DNA from: Pseudanabaena sp. Chao 1811
GTDB taxonomy: Bacteria; Cyanobacteriota; Cyanobacteriia; Pseudanabaenales; Pseudanabaenaceae
Reading direction: 5' to 3'
Length of the DNA: 64,000 nt
Assembly: GCF_027942295.1 (NCBI RefSeq)
Contig: NZ_CP101416.1
Span: 4,574,501 to 4,638,500, forward strand
This document shows, piece by piece, positions 35,399-43,745 of the stretch. The notes below the pieces were generated by a model. It was not told the DNA's origin. It was given only the letters and a program-made list of their open reading frames with translations, and did not search any database. A program made the position numbers and the translations under genes. Positions within the stretch are counted from its first letter, which is position 1. Every line of letters begins with the position of its first letter.

Positions 35399-36778
35399 AT
35401 GCAATCGACGATGGATCTCGGCACAGCTTCACAAATTATTGAGCCATTAGAATCAACCACGCTCGAACTTTCGCAAATGCCACAAATTGAACCCAACGCC
35501 CCAGTCCTCCGCATCATCGGTAAAGCCCCTTTATCTGGTCATGTCCCTATTAGCGGCGCAAAAAATTCGATCCTTGCCCTCATGGCAGGCACAATCTTAT
35601 CCTCCGAAGGCTGCCGTATTCGTAACGTCCCCAACCTCGCTGATGTGCAGCGTATGGGCGATATTCTCGAAACCCTTGGGGTCAAAATTTCTCGCAATGG
35701 TGAAGTCCTCGATCTCGACACTAGCAACCTGACCACCAACTCTGCGCCCTACGAATTGGTCAGCAAGATGCGAGCGAGTTTCTTCGCCCTAGGTTCATTA
35801 CTAGCAAGATTAGGTTCAGCAAGAATGCCTCTCCCCGGAGGCTGTGCGATCGGAGCGCGTCCTGTCGAATTGCATGTGCGTGGTTTACAAGCTTTGGGGG
35901 CGGATGTTCAAATTGAGCATGGCATCGTGATCGCCCATGCCAAGAGTCGGAATGGACGTTTGCAAGGTGCAAAAATTTATCTCGATTGCCCCAGCGTTGG
36001 TGCGACCGAAACCTTGATGATGGCAGCAACATTAGCCGAAGGTCAAACGATTATTGAAAATGCTGCCCAAGAACCTGAAGTGATCGATCTTGCGGATCTT
36101 TGCATTGCGATGGGGGCAAAAATTCATGGTGCTGGCACAAATACCATCATCATTGATGGTGTTGATAGGCTCCATTTTGCTGACTTCACCGCCATTCCCG
36201 ATCGCATTGAAGCCGCAACTTTTATGGTTGCAGCCGCCATTACGCGATCGACCTTATCAATGTCACCAGTAGTTCCCGCACACCTCACCGCCGCTATTTC
36301 TAAATTGCAAGATATCGGTGTGACCGTGCGGATCGATGCCCCCGACACAATCACCGTTATTGGTGGCGATCGCTATCGAGCAGTTGACATTGAAACTCTG
36401 CCTTACCCCGGATTTCCTACAGATATGCAAGCGCAGTTCATGGCTTTGCTGACCATCTGCGAAGGTAATGGCGTAGTGACTGAAACTGTATTTGAAAATC
36501 GCTTGCAGCACGTTGCGGAACTCAATCGCATGGGTGCAAATATTCGCCTCAAGAATAATGTGGCGGTAGTAACAGGTGTTCCGCAATTGTCGGGCGCTCC
36601 AGTTATGGCGACGGATTTACGTGCCTCGGCTGCATTGGTTATCGCGGGACTAGCCGCCGATGGTGAAACCACAGTGATGGGCTTACATCACCTCGATCGC
36701 GGTTACGATCGCATCGAAGAGAAGTTACGCAATGTTGGCGCAAAGCTCTACCGCACTACAGAAACAGTAAATGCCTAG
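35399..36778 (+). CDS. murA: UDP-N-acetylglucosamine 1-carboxyvinyltransferase (MurA)
   Basis: MurA transfers enolpyruvate from PEP to UDP-GlcNAc, the first committed step of peptidoglycan synthesis and the target of fosfomycin. The family core starts at about residue 36: [28 protein letters not shown], with Lys55 and Asn56 in the substrate loop. The reactive cysteine is C149 in [12 protein letters not shown], so the enzyme should be fosfomycin-sensitive. Residues 1-35 are a polar extension not found in most MurA proteins. A start further upstream is possible (see the leader entry). A T-rich terminator follows directly. Length is 459 residues against the usual 420. Confidence 0.95.
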   Translation: MQSTMDLGTASQIIEPLESTTLELSQMPQIEPNAPVLRIIGKAPLSGHVPISGAKNSILALMAGTILSSEGCRIRNVPNLADVQRMGDILETLGVKISRNGEVLDLDTSNLTTNSAPYELVSKMRASFFALGSLLARLGSARMPLPGGCAIGARPVELHVRGLQALGADVQIEHGIVIAHAKSRNGRLQGAKIYLDCPSVGATETLMMAATLAEGQTIIENAAQEPEVIDLADLCIAMGAKIHGAGTNTIIIDGVDRLHFADFTAIPDRIEAATFMVAAAITRSTLSMSPVVPAHLTAAISKLQDIGVTVRIDAPDTITVIGGDRYRAVDIETLPYPGFPTDMQAQFMALLTICEGNGVVTETVFENRLQHVAELNRMGANIRLKNNVAVVTGVPQLSGAPVMATDLRASAALVIAGLAADGETTVMGLHHLDRGYDRIEEKLRNVGAKLYRTTETVNA

Positions 36779-36822
36779 ATAAAAAAAAGACCGTCCTAAT
36801 TACTCAGGACGGTCTTTTTTTT
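36779..36822. terminator. Rho-independent terminator of murA
   Basis: AAAAGACCGTCCT pairs with AGGACGGTCTTTT around an eight-base loop, with A and T runs on the two sides. It can act for murA on the plus strand and for the Uma2 gene on the minus strand. Confidence 0.85.
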
Positions 36823-36836
36823 ATTAGGCGATCGCA

Positions 36837-37478
36837 TTAACTAATTCCGATGATGCGACGATAGATTTCTGTAATGGGAACTTCGATATTGAGGCTAGGT
36901 AATGTGATTTTCTGCTCTAGGCGATCGCTTATTTGAAATTGCCATATATCAGCATTCTCAGATCGAGAATAATGCTCAATATATGGCTCTGATTGGCTAA
37001 TCAATAGATATTCTCTAAGGCTAGAAATGGAGCGATATTTACGAAATTTCTCACCTCGATCATACCCCTGTGTCAATGGTGAGAGAACTTCCACAATCAA
37101 TATCGGATTGAGAATTTCATCAGTACGATTATCATTAAATTCTGGCTCCCCATTAATCACTAAGGCATCCGCATAGGTTCCGCAGTTAAATTCAGGAATC
37201 CAGATCCGCATATCACTACCACAAATTTGAAAATCAGTATCACGCAGATTAATACCCAGAAAAATTATGATATTTGCTGCAATAAGACTATGGGGATGGG
37301 AACCACCAGACATAACAAAAATTTCTCCGTTGCGATATTCGAGGCGTTCTTCGGCGGCTTCCGCAAGCGATCGATAATCCTCTAAGGTGACAAATGTTGA
37401 TTGAGAAGGATCAGCACCATCGGGAGAAATTGTCGATGAGATGGGTTTAACTGGAGCGATAACGGGAGTAGCGACCAT
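36837..37478 (-). CDS. Uma2-family (DUF820) putative endonuclease, second copy
   Basis: The 213-residue protein has VTLEDYRSLAEAAEERLEYRNGEIFVMSG-type N-terminal helix and the PD-(D/E)xK-like core YADALVING, NPILIVEVLSPLTQGYDRGEKF and KYRSISSLREYLLIS. Around these the family's conserved Asp, Glu and Lys occur. It is only distantly related to the other Uma2 protein in this window and comes from a different subgroup. The function is unknown; families of this kind are often associated with DNA mobility. It converges on murA through the shared terminator. Confidence 0.8.
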   Translation of the reverse strand: MVATPVIAPVKPISSTISPDGADPSQSTFVTLEDYRSLAEAAEERLEYRNGEIFVMSGGSHPHSLIAANIIIFLGINLRDTDFQICGSDMRIWIPEFNCGTYADALVINGEPEFNDNRTDEILNPILIVEVLSPLTQGYDRGEKFRKYRSISSLREYLLISQSEPYIEHYSRSENADIWQFQISDRLEQKITLPSLNIEVPITEIYRRIIGIS

Positions 37479-37574
37479 GACTGCACCTTTGAGTTAGTCT
37501 GTCATAATTATAGTGGTTTTCTAGCGATCGCCCATTACACCATGACTCAAGAGCTAATATGAGATAATCAAAAC

Positions 37575-37877
37575 ATGAAATTTGATGTTAAAACACCACT
37601 GGGCTTTACTGTCAGGACAACAGACGAATATTGGCAAAAACTTTTAGTCAAACATCCCGATCTCGCAGATTTAGAGGAATTGGTAGAAGCTGCTTTACAG
37701 CTACCTGACGAGATTCGAGAAAGTAATCGGGACTCTGATGTGTTTTTGTTTTATTTGCAAAGACGGGAAAGACGTTGGGTAGTAGCAGTAGCCCGTAAAT
37801 TAAATGGAGATGGTTTTCTAATTACGGCTTATCAAACTGATGCAATTAAGGAAGGTAGACAGCTATGGCACAGATAA
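37575..37877 (+). CDS. Small protein, putative toxin of a TA-like pair
   Basis: The 100-residue protein reads MKFDVKTPLGFTVRTTDEYWQ, then a helix LVKHPDLADLEELVEAAL, and beta strands with VFLFYLQRRERRWVVAVARKL and FLITAYQTDAIKEGRQLWHR. The order of a T-P-L-G-F strand, a helix and three strands ending in Y-Q/H-T-D is typical of small RelE/BrnT-like or DUF4258-like RNases. I do not claim a specific family. Its last 13 bases overlap the start of the DUF2283 gene, an arrangement seen in toxin-antitoxin pairs. Confidence 0.55.
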   Translation: MKFDVKTPLGFTVRTTDEYWQKLLVKHPDLADLEELVEAALQLPDEIRESNRDSDVFLFYLQRRERRWVVAVARKLNGDGFLITAYQTDAIKEGRQLWHR

Positions 37878-38095
37878 AAGTTTTTTATGAACCTAAAATG
37901 GAATTGCTAACCGTATTTTGGCAATCTCCTCGCAAGAATCAAATTTGTTCTGAACTGGGTGATGGAATTATTCTGATAAAGGATGCTGATACTGATGAGG
38001 CGATCGGGATTGAGTTGCTTTCTTATCACCCTAATGACGATCGCTTTGATGGCGTGTCGGTGGAATTAGGTCAAGCGAATTTTGATATTTCGTAA
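37865..38095 (+). CDS. DUF2283 protein, putative antitoxin
   Basis: The 76-residue protein has the DUF2283 pattern: KVFYEPKMELLTVFW near the start, a middle strand GIILIKDADTDEAIGIELLSY and a short tail. DUF2283 proteins are small beta-rich proteins commonly encoded next to DUF4258-like genes. The start overlaps the stop of the upstream gene by 13 bases. The NACHT-GUN4 gene begins 58 bases later on the same strand, so all three genes could share a transcript. Confidence 0.75.
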   Translation: MAQIKVFYEPKMELLTVFWQSPRKNQICSELGDGIILIKDADTDEAIGIELLSYHPNDDRFDGVSVELGQANFDIS

Positions 38096-38153
38096 TTTAT
38101 ACATACTTGAGATATCGGTTTATACTGACTAAAATGCGATCGCCCTAAGCACC

Positions 38154-40421
38154 ATGACTCAAGAACCAGAAAAACCATCTCGACTGCGAAAATTTTTAAG
38201 TTTTTCATCGTTAGGCATTACTGGTAGTGCATTTATCAATTATTTGATTAAGCAAGACTGGGTAATGGCAGCGATCGCACTAACTTGTTTTGTCTTGGCG
38301 GCGATTTTGGGGATTTTCTGGGCTTATGTCAAAAACTTTTTGGAACGACTAAAAGAAAAGTTAGCAGAGAAAGGGGCTGAGGATGCCGATCGTTTTTTAG
38401 AAGGGATGGAACATTTGCGAGAAAAGTTAGCGGCAAAATCATCACAACAGGAAGCTTTAAAGGAAGTTGTCTCTCAACTATCTGATTTTGAGTCAAAATA
38501 TCTCGAAGAGCAAAAACTTACCTGCCATGAAGATCGGGCAATTGGCATTAGAGAGATCGAAGGATTTGATAACTATCCTGTCTTACAGGAGATCTTTGTC
38601 CCTTTGCGTTTGACGATTAGTGCAAGGGATGCAGGCTATGATCGTCCCGAATCCTTAGAAGATTACAAGACTACCCAAATTTGGGATTTACTACGCAATA
38701 GTCAAAACAGACCAAAACTAAAACAAATCGCGATTCATGCTTGGGGCGGATTTGGTAAAACTACGCTTTTAAAGCATCTCTCATTTATTTACAGCGCTCG
38801 CGCCTATGGCAAATATAACGCGCCGAAGTTCATTCCCTTTTTAGTTTATTTAGCAGATTGTTATCTGACTCTCTCGCAAGATAATCCGCCAAGCTTGCCA
38901 GAATTTTTAACCAATGATCACGTTAATAAATTGCTGGAAGATCAAGAGCTAGTCGCGCCGCCAGATTGGGTGTTGAACTTGCTTAGAGAAGGTCAAGCAT
39001 TGGTGATGTTTGATGGTTTTGATGAAATACCAATTTCGGAAAGAGCAAAGGTCAGTGAGTGGCTAAGTGCGGCGATGCAGAAATATCGCAATTCGGTTTT
39101 TATCATCACTTCGCGTCCAACTGCCTATCGCGAAAACTATACTGCTCAGAAGCCATCATCAAGTTTTTGGATTGAGAAATTTAATCAGGAACAACGTCAA
39201 AAGTTTGTCGAGCAGTGGTATCTCTGCCAAGAAATCATGGCTAGGGGTGGTCGTTCTGGCAAAGATGTGGAACGCGCCGCTAAAAACAAAGCAAAGTCTC
39301 TCTTAGCGCAAATTAAGGAACGTCCAGAACTAGATGCGATCGCAGGTAATGCACTCTTGTTAAATATGATGGTGCGCTACCATCGGGATGAGCTAGGCGC
39401 AGAGCTACCAAAGCGCAAGGTGGAGCTATATCAAGGCATTTGTGAGTTACAGCTAAACCGCAGACCGAGTTTAAGAAAAATTGAATTATTACTCAAATCG
39501 ACAAATCAGCGTCAAGAGGTGCTGCAATTTGTGGCGCTAGAAATGATGAAACGGGCTACAAACGATCGCGAAGAGGGCTTTAAACAAATTCAACGTGATG
39601 ATTTGTTAGATAAGCTGAAGATTGGTTTGGATAAATTTGATAGTGAAGTTAATGTGGAAAAGTTTTTGGCGCAAATGGCTGATATCAGTGAGATGTTGGT
39701 TAGAAGAGACGAAAATATCTATCAGTTCTCCCATTTGAGCTTTCAAGAATTTCTAGCTGCTTCGGAACTTGTGCGTTTAAAAGAAGATGGGGAGTCTTTG
39801 TTATTTAAGAAGTTAAGCTTGAACGTATGGAAAGATACGATTTTGTTTTATGCCAGCCTGACACCAAATCCTAATAGACTCATTCAAAGGCTAGTCGATC
39901 TCGATAATCGTGACCTCGTAGATCTCATTTATCGCCAAACTAATAAGGCTGATGTTTTAAAGTCACTCGAAAAGTTAGTGATCGATAAGCGCTATGAGCA
40001 ATTAGAAACTTATCTCAAGGCGAAGGAATGGGAAAAGGCGGATCGGGAAACCGATAGATTGATGCTGAGTGCAGTCGGGAAAGAATCAAATCAATGGCTA
40101 GATGAAGATGACTTACGCAACTTTCCTTGTGATGAGCTATTGGCTATAGATCGCCTCTGGGTAAAGCATAGCAATGGACTGTATGGCTTTAGTGTCCAGA
40201 AGCAGATTTATGTCGAGTGTGGTGGTAAGCTAGATTTTAGTTTGCCAAGTTCTGAGACTTGGGATAAATTTTGCGATCGCACTGCATGGAAAAGCGAAGG
40301 TAAATGGGTGGACTATCCCGACCAATTTTTTAACGAAAATTTTATAAGTGTGAAGGGACACCTCCCTAGATGGGATGGAATATTCTTTCTCGCATCGAGA
40401 CTTGTGAAGTGTAAGGCATAA
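38154..40421 (+). CDS. Membrane-anchored NACHT NTPase with C-terminal GUN4 domain
   Basis: The 755-residue protein has an N-terminal hydrophobic region (about 16-60, AAIALTCFVLAAILGIFW) and a helical, coiled-coil-prone segment (60-125). A NACHT NTPase follows: Walker A AWGGFGKTTLL at 196-206, Walker B ALVMFDGFDEI at 282-292, a sensor-like FIITSRPTAY at 316-325, and a winged-helix end with FSHLSFQEFLAASEL at 525-539. The C-terminal GUN4 domain (about 614-755) has YEQLETYLKAKEWEKADRET, NFPCDELLAIDRLW and YGFSVQKQIYVECGG. In NLR-like proteins the C-terminus usually senses a trigger. Here that place is taken by a tetrapyrrole-binding fold. It is related in design to the caspase-GUN4 protein 10 kb away and lies next to a TA-like pair. 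Confidence 0.9.
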   Translation: MTQEPEKPSRLRKFLSFSSLGITGSAFINYLIKQDWVMAAIALTCFVLAAILGIFWAYVKNFLERLKEKLAEKGAEDADRFLEGMEHLREKLAAKSSQQEALKEVVSQLSDFESKYLEEQKLTCHEDRAIGIREIEGFDNYPVLQEIFVPLRLTISARDAGYDRPESLEDYKTTQIWDLLRNSQNRPKLKQIAIHAWGGFGKTTLLKHLSFIYSARAYGKYNAPKFIPFLVYLADCYLTLSQDNPPSLPEFLTNDHVNKLLEDQELVAPPDWVLNLLREGQALVMFDGFDEIPISERAKVSEWLSAAMQKYRNSVFIITSRPTAYRENYTAQKPSSSFWIEKFNQEQRQKFVEQWYLCQEIMARGGRSGKDVERAAKNKAKSLLAQIKERPELDAIAGNALLLNMMVRYHRDELGAELPKRKVELYQGICELQLNRRPSLRKIELLLKSTNQRQEVLQFVALEMMKRATNDREEGFKQIQRDDLLDKLKIGLDKFDSEVNVEKFLAQMADISEMLVRRDENIYQFSHLSFQEFLAASELVRLKEDGESLLFKKLSLNVWKDTILFYASLTPNPNRLIQRLVDLDNRDLVDLIYRQTNKADVLKSLEKLVIDKRYEQLETYLKAKEWEKADRETDRLMLSAVGKESNQWLDEDDLRNFPCDELLAIDRLWVKHSNGLYGFSVQKQIYVECGGKLDFSLPSSETWDKFCDRTAWKSEGKWVDYPDQFFNENFISVKGHLPRWDGIFFLASRLVKCKA

Positions 40422-40492
40422 ACGTTTCACACTTCTTTTAACTTTTGTAAACCGACATTTACCTACGACATAATGCGCCTTTCCAAGATCCG

Positions 40493-41290
40493 TTACCTGT
40501 CACCAGCCGCCTCTCCTTCATCATTGTCTTTTTCCGAAAATTTCTGGCAAGCCACCTTTGGGTCATAGCAATTTGCTATTACAAATTTTTCAGCAACTTG
40601 TCTTATCTCTCCATCGGGCTTATCCCACTCATCCCATAACGACTTCTGCCCTCGACAACCCTTTCCCGTCTTGCCCTTAATTTTTAAATTCGCCAACAAC
40701 TTCGTACCCCAATAATTTTGCCTCTCAGGTTTCGGCTTCGGCTTATATTTCTGGCAAAATTTGCGATACTTCGCTGCACAGATCTCCAACATCGCACCCA
40801 ACATTAAAAACGCAGGATGCCACTGCGTCAACCCATCATCAGTTAAGCGGTCATAGGTTCCATAATTGCTATAGTCATAAAAAAATCCCAACTGCATCCC
40901 CGCCGCCTTCGGGTTCGCATGAATATATCGCAACGTATTCAAAGCCCACCGCATATCCGTATTCGCAAACCCCGTACTGTGATATCGCTTCTCCCAGAAA
41001 TGCCCCGTGCGATTCATCATCTGGTTAAAACACATCGCTGTATACCAGTTCAGCCAATGCATGATCTTTGGTAAATTCTCTGGTTGAGAAGGTTCTATCA
41101 AATAATGAATGTGATTGCTCATGATGCACAGAGCATAGAGTTTAAACCCAAACTTGTCTTTACATTTTTGAATAGAAAAGAGCAACACCTCTCGACATTC
41201 ATCCCGAATCAATCGAAATTCGCGATTATTACACCGAACTGTAACGTGATAGCAATAGCCAGTTTTTAGTTCGCGTGGTTTTCGAGCCAT
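40493..41290 (-). CDS. REP-associated tyrosine transposase (RAYT, IS200-like)
   Basis: The 265-residue protein has the Y1 HUH transposase core. The HUH motif is H60/H62 in CIMSNHIHYLIEP. The catalytic tyrosine is probably Y122 in LRYIHANPKAAG. The N-terminus YCYHVTVRCNNREF is typical for TnpA_REP proteins. A basic C-terminal extension (about 180-230) is present. RAYT proteins cut and move REP palindromes in single-stranded form and are usually single-copy genes with their REPs nearby. Here palindromes of the right kind lie within 500 bases downstream (41313 to 41830). Confidence 0.88.
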   Translation of the reverse strand: MARKPRELKTGYCYHVTVRCNNREFRLIRDECREVLLFSIQKCKDKFGFKLYALCIMSNHIHYLIEPSQPENLPKIMHWLNWYTAMCFNQMMNRTGHFWEKRYHSTGFANTDMRWALNTLRYIHANPKAAGMQLGFFYDYSNYGTYDRLTDDGLTQWHPAFLMLGAMLEICAAKYRKFCQKYKPKPKPERQNYWGTKLLANLKIKGKTGKGCRGQKSLWDEWDKPDGEIRQVAEKFVIANCYDPKVACQKFSEKDNDEGEAAGDR

Positions 41291-41312
41291 AATTTTGATT
41301 TTGATTAATTCT

Positions 41313-41383
41313 GTAGGGGTAGAGCATTTGCGCCACTATCTCGCAACACTCCACCACAATCTCCATCCGCAAATGCTCTACCC
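41313..41383. repeat. REPIN-like palindrome 1
   Basis: GTAGGGGTAGAGCATTTGCG at 41313-41332 and CGCAAATGCTCTACCC at 41368-41383 form a palindrome around a 35-base spacer. It lies 23 bases before the start codon of the RAYT gene. Confidence 0.75.
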
Positions 41384-41429
41384 TCTTCGCTATTACGAAC
41401 AATTTATACCTGCGATTGAGAGATTAAAT

Positions 41430-41545
41430 ATAGCCATAGCCAGTTATGTTATGACAAAAACAAAACCCAAAAGAGAGTTGCGGCGCTTCGCGCCGCAACT
41501 CTCTTTTGGGTTTTATGTCTTAACTTACTTGGCTATAGCTATATT
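41430..41545. repeat. Hairpin element with conserved outer arms (F3)
   Basis: The perfect 25-bp inner stem (41462-41486 with 41490-41514, loop TTC) is flanked by outer arms ATAGCCATAGCCAGTTATG and CTTACTTGGCTATAGCTAT that also pair, giving a total inverted repeat of about 50 bases per side. No gene spans it, so it is not an obvious terminator. Confidence 0.7.
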
Positions 41546-41591
41546 AGATATTTCGGGCAGTTCGAGATTTTTGGTGAATGATGAAGATTAA

Positions 41592-41660
41592 GGGCAGAGC
41601 ATTCCCGATTTAGACGGATCTAAGAATTCATAAATTGTTGCGGGAATGCTCTGCCCCTAC
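41592..41660. repeat. REPIN-like palindrome 2
   Basis: GGGCAGAGCATTCCCG at 41592-41607 pairs with CGGGAATGCTCTGCCCCTAC at 41641-41660 across a 33-base spacer. The right arm is identical to the solitary element at 26167-26185. Confidence 0.75.
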
Positions 41661-41744
41661 GACCTGTAAACAAATATTTTCCTTTCCTTGTGTCTAACCG
41701 ACCATTCCCAAACCGCAGGGATAAATTATCGGTAAACGCGAAGA

Positions 41745-41830
41745 GGGTAGAGCATTTGCGTATCAAGATTTCCGTGATAATTTACAAACCTTGACGCAAA
41801 TGCTCTACCCCTACTTGGGAATGCTCTGCT
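41745..41830. repeat. REPIN-like palindrome 3 with an extra half arm
   Basis: GGGTAGAGCATTTGCG at 41745-41760 pairs with CGCAAATGCTCTACCCCTAC at 41795-41814. The sequence TGGGAATGCTCTGC at 41817-41830 then repeats part of the second arm type. The gap to folK contains nothing else recognisable. Confidence 0.7.
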
Positions 41831-41946
41831 TAAAAACTCCAACCATCTGCCCATCCACCTCCAGATTTGTATGGATATATCGCACTGTATAATTCAACAA
41901 AGGCGTTGCATAGCAGCGTCTTTAATTTTTAATTAGATAAAACTTC

Positions 41947-42480
41947 ATGACAGAGCTTTGCGCGATCGCCCTCGGTAGTAACCTGAGCAGTGAAATCGGG
42001 GACTCCGAAAAAATAGTCCAAGCAGCGATCGCCCGACTCGCTAATCATCCTGAAATAGAGGTGGTTAAGGTTTCGCGTTGGTATCGCACCAAGGCAATTA
42101 CCTTGCCAAATTCCGCCCCACAGCCTGACTACATCAATGGTTGTGCAATTTTAAAAACTATTCTTAGTCCATTGCAGTTATTACGCGCTTTATTTTATAT
42201 AGAGCAAATTTTTGGACGTGAACGCCGCGAACGGTGGGGAGCTAGAACCCTCGATCTGGATTTATTGCTCTATAGCGATCGCCTGATTGACTCGCCCGAA
42301 TTAGTGTTACCGCATCCCAGAATGAGCGATCGCGCCTTTGTCCTCTTACCCCTAGCCGAAATCGCCGCCGATTGGATTCATCCTGTCACTGGTTTAGCGA
42401 TCGCCGATCTCGCCCAAAATCCCCCTGATTTAGACCTGAGCCATCCGATTGCCATTAATACTGAAGCCTTGGCATTATAG
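41947..42480 (+). CDS. folK: 2-amino-4-hydroxy-6-hydroxymethyldihydropteridine diphosphokinase
   Basis: FolK transfers pyrophosphate from ATP to 6-hydroxymethyl-7,8-dihydropterin in folate synthesis. The 177-residue protein has the family blocks ALGSNLSSEIGD at the start, RWYRTKAI, DYINGCAILKT, FGRERRERWGARTLDLDLLLY (which carries the ATP-binding arginines and two Mg-binding aspartates), and LPHPRMSDRAFVLLPLAE. Everything is present, so it should be active. Start ATG 41947 follows a region of REP-like palindromes; no ribosome site is strong. A 26-bp hairpin follows 45 bases after the stop. Confidence 0.95.
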   Translation: MTELCAIALGSNLSSEIGDSEKIVQAAIARLANHPEIEVVKVSRWYRTKAITLPNSAPQPDYINGCAILKTILSPLQLLRALFYIEQIFGRERRERWGARTLDLDLLLYSDRLIDSPELVLPHPRMSDRAFVLLPLAEIAADWIHPVTGLAIADLAQNPPDLDLSHPIAINTEALAL

Positions 42481-42525
42481 GCGCTTTTCCAGCAAGCGAG
42501 ATACAGAGGCTCTCCTACAGCAACA

Positions 42526-42579
42526 ATATAAAAACCAAAAAACTGTGGCGCACGCGCCACAGTTTTTTGGTTTTTATAT
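42526..42579. terminator. Perfect 26-bp hairpin between folK and ruvC (F4)
   Basis: The arms 42526-42551 and 42554-42579 are exact complements around a two-base loop. The right outer sequence TTAACTGCGCCCAGCTAC resembles the right arm of the element at 63056-63152. It lies between convergent stops and may terminate both genes. Confidence 0.7.
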
Positions 42580-42597
42580 TTAACTGCGCCCAGCTAC

Positions 42598-43068
42598 TTA
42601 ACCATTAATAAGCCAACAAGTTAAAGCGGCGGCGATCGCATCGGCAGCATCATCAGGACGGGGAATACTATCTAGCCCTAATTCCCGCTTTACCGCCTCC
42701 TGTACATCAGTTTTATCAGCATTGCCATGCCCTGTTAATGCTTGCTTAATCTGTGGTGGCGAAAACTCAATCGGTTCAATATTGTGCTGATTGAGAACTA
42801 ACACAATTACCCCTCGCGCTTGAGCCACATTTACTAAGTTGCCCATTCGATAAAAGAACAATTTTTCCATCCCCACCACCTGAGGTTGAAATTGTTCAAT
42901 CAGCGTGTGCATGTCCTCATAAATAGTTTTCAGGCGATCGCCAATTGGTGTCTGCTTGGGTGTAACGATCGTGCCAAATTCTAATAGTTTGGGGGAAGCA
43001 GGTTTTTCTACTTCGATTAAGCCAAATCCAACAATTGCTAAGCCTGGATCAATTCCTAAGATTTTCAT
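42598..43068 (-). CDS. ruvC: Holliday junction endonuclease RuvC
   Basis: RuvC resolves Holliday junctions made by RuvAB. I chose ATG 43068 ([16 protein letters not shown]...), because the 19 residues of the longer frame to 43125 have no family counterpart. That gives 156 residues, the usual size. The four catalytic acids are visible: Asp7 in GIDPG, Glu68 in GMEKLFF, Asp140 and Asp143 in [10 protein letters not shown]. ruvA and ruvB are not in the window, which is common in cyanobacteria. Confidence 0.95.
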   Translation of the reverse strand: MKILGIDPGLAIVGFGLIEVEKPASPKLLEFGTIVTPKQTPIGDRLKTIYEDMHTLIEQFQPQVVGMEKLFFYRMGNLVNVAQARGVIVLVLNQHNIEPIEFSPPQIKQALTGHGNADKTDVQEAVKRELGLDSIPRPDDAADAIAAALTCWLING

Positions 43069-43336
43069 GACAGCAATCTTATCAGACTTTATCGCGATCG
43101 CTTCTTTGGGAAATGTAAAAAGCAATATAAAATACGGATTGCCACTTTTTTATCATAATCATGGCATAACGATTTTATTGTGATCACTAGTGCAATCTAG
43201 TTTAATTAAGTTAAGAGTTTTAATGTTAAATCAAAAAAAATTTCAAAAAGCATAATATTAATTTGTTACGGGGGAATAATTAATTGTGCAGGTCTCAAAA
43301 TCATCCAAGCTATCTAATTTCAATAGTGGAGAATGT

Positions 43337-43702
43337 ATGAAAAAATACCTAGGATTTATTGCAGCTACTTTTCTTTTGGCTGAGGGATTTGGAGTTGGAG
43401 CTGCGCTCGCTGACGATAAGTATGGAGCAGTAGCAACTGGTTCCGATGGCTCGTATGGCTATGCCTATAACTACAACAGTAAAGATGCAGCGATCGATGC
43501 AGCACTTTCACAATGTGGTGACACCTGCACTACCAAAGTTTGGTTTGCGAATGCTTGTGGAGCAGTAGCAAAGGGTGGTGGAGCTACTGGATGGGCTTGG
43601 AATGCTAGTGAAACTGCGGCTAAAGATAATGCTGTTGCTAGTTGTTATGACTACGGTGGTTCTAGTTGTGAAGTAGTTGTTTGGGCCTGCACTGATCGCT
43701 AA
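43337..43702 (+). CDS. Secreted DUF4189 protein, copy 1
   Basis: ATG 43337 follows GGAGA and gives 121 residues. The first 26 residues are a signal peptide (MKKYLGFIAATFLLAEGFG..., cleavage near ALA-DD). The mature part has the DUF4189 pattern: YGAVATGSDGSYGYAYNYNSKDAA, NACGAVAKGGG and EVVVWACTDR at the end, with six cysteines likely forming three disulfides. DUF4189 proteins are small exported proteins of unknown role. A paralog follows 245 bases downstream with an almost identical signal peptide. Confidence 0.85.
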   Translation: MKKYLGFIAATFLLAEGFGVGAALADDKYGAVATGSDGSYGYAYNYNSKDAAIDAALSQCGDTCTTKVWFANACGAVAKGGGATGWAWNASETAAKDNAVASCYDYGGSSCEVVVWACTDR

Positions 43703-43706
43703 AATT

Positions 43707-43745
43707 AATCCTTAAAAAGATTACAAATTAATCTTTTTAAGGATT
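43707..43745. terminator. Hairpin after DUF4189 copy 1
   Basis: AATCCTTAAAAAGAT at 43707-43721 pairs with ATCTTTTTAAGGATT at 43731-43745. It lies directly after the stop, but the stem is AT-rich, so it is only a moderate terminator. Confidence 0.55.

Noticed and set aside
41295-41591. A 98-codon plus-strand open frame next to the RAYT gene
   Set aside because: It runs through REP-like palindrome 1 and the 25-bp hairpin element, so its sequence is dictated by repeats; no homology or ribosome site.
41430-41830. Possible CRISPR array
   Set aside because: The repeats here are palindromic pairs with varied arm types and irregular spacing, not direct repeats with uniform spacers, and no cas genes are present.
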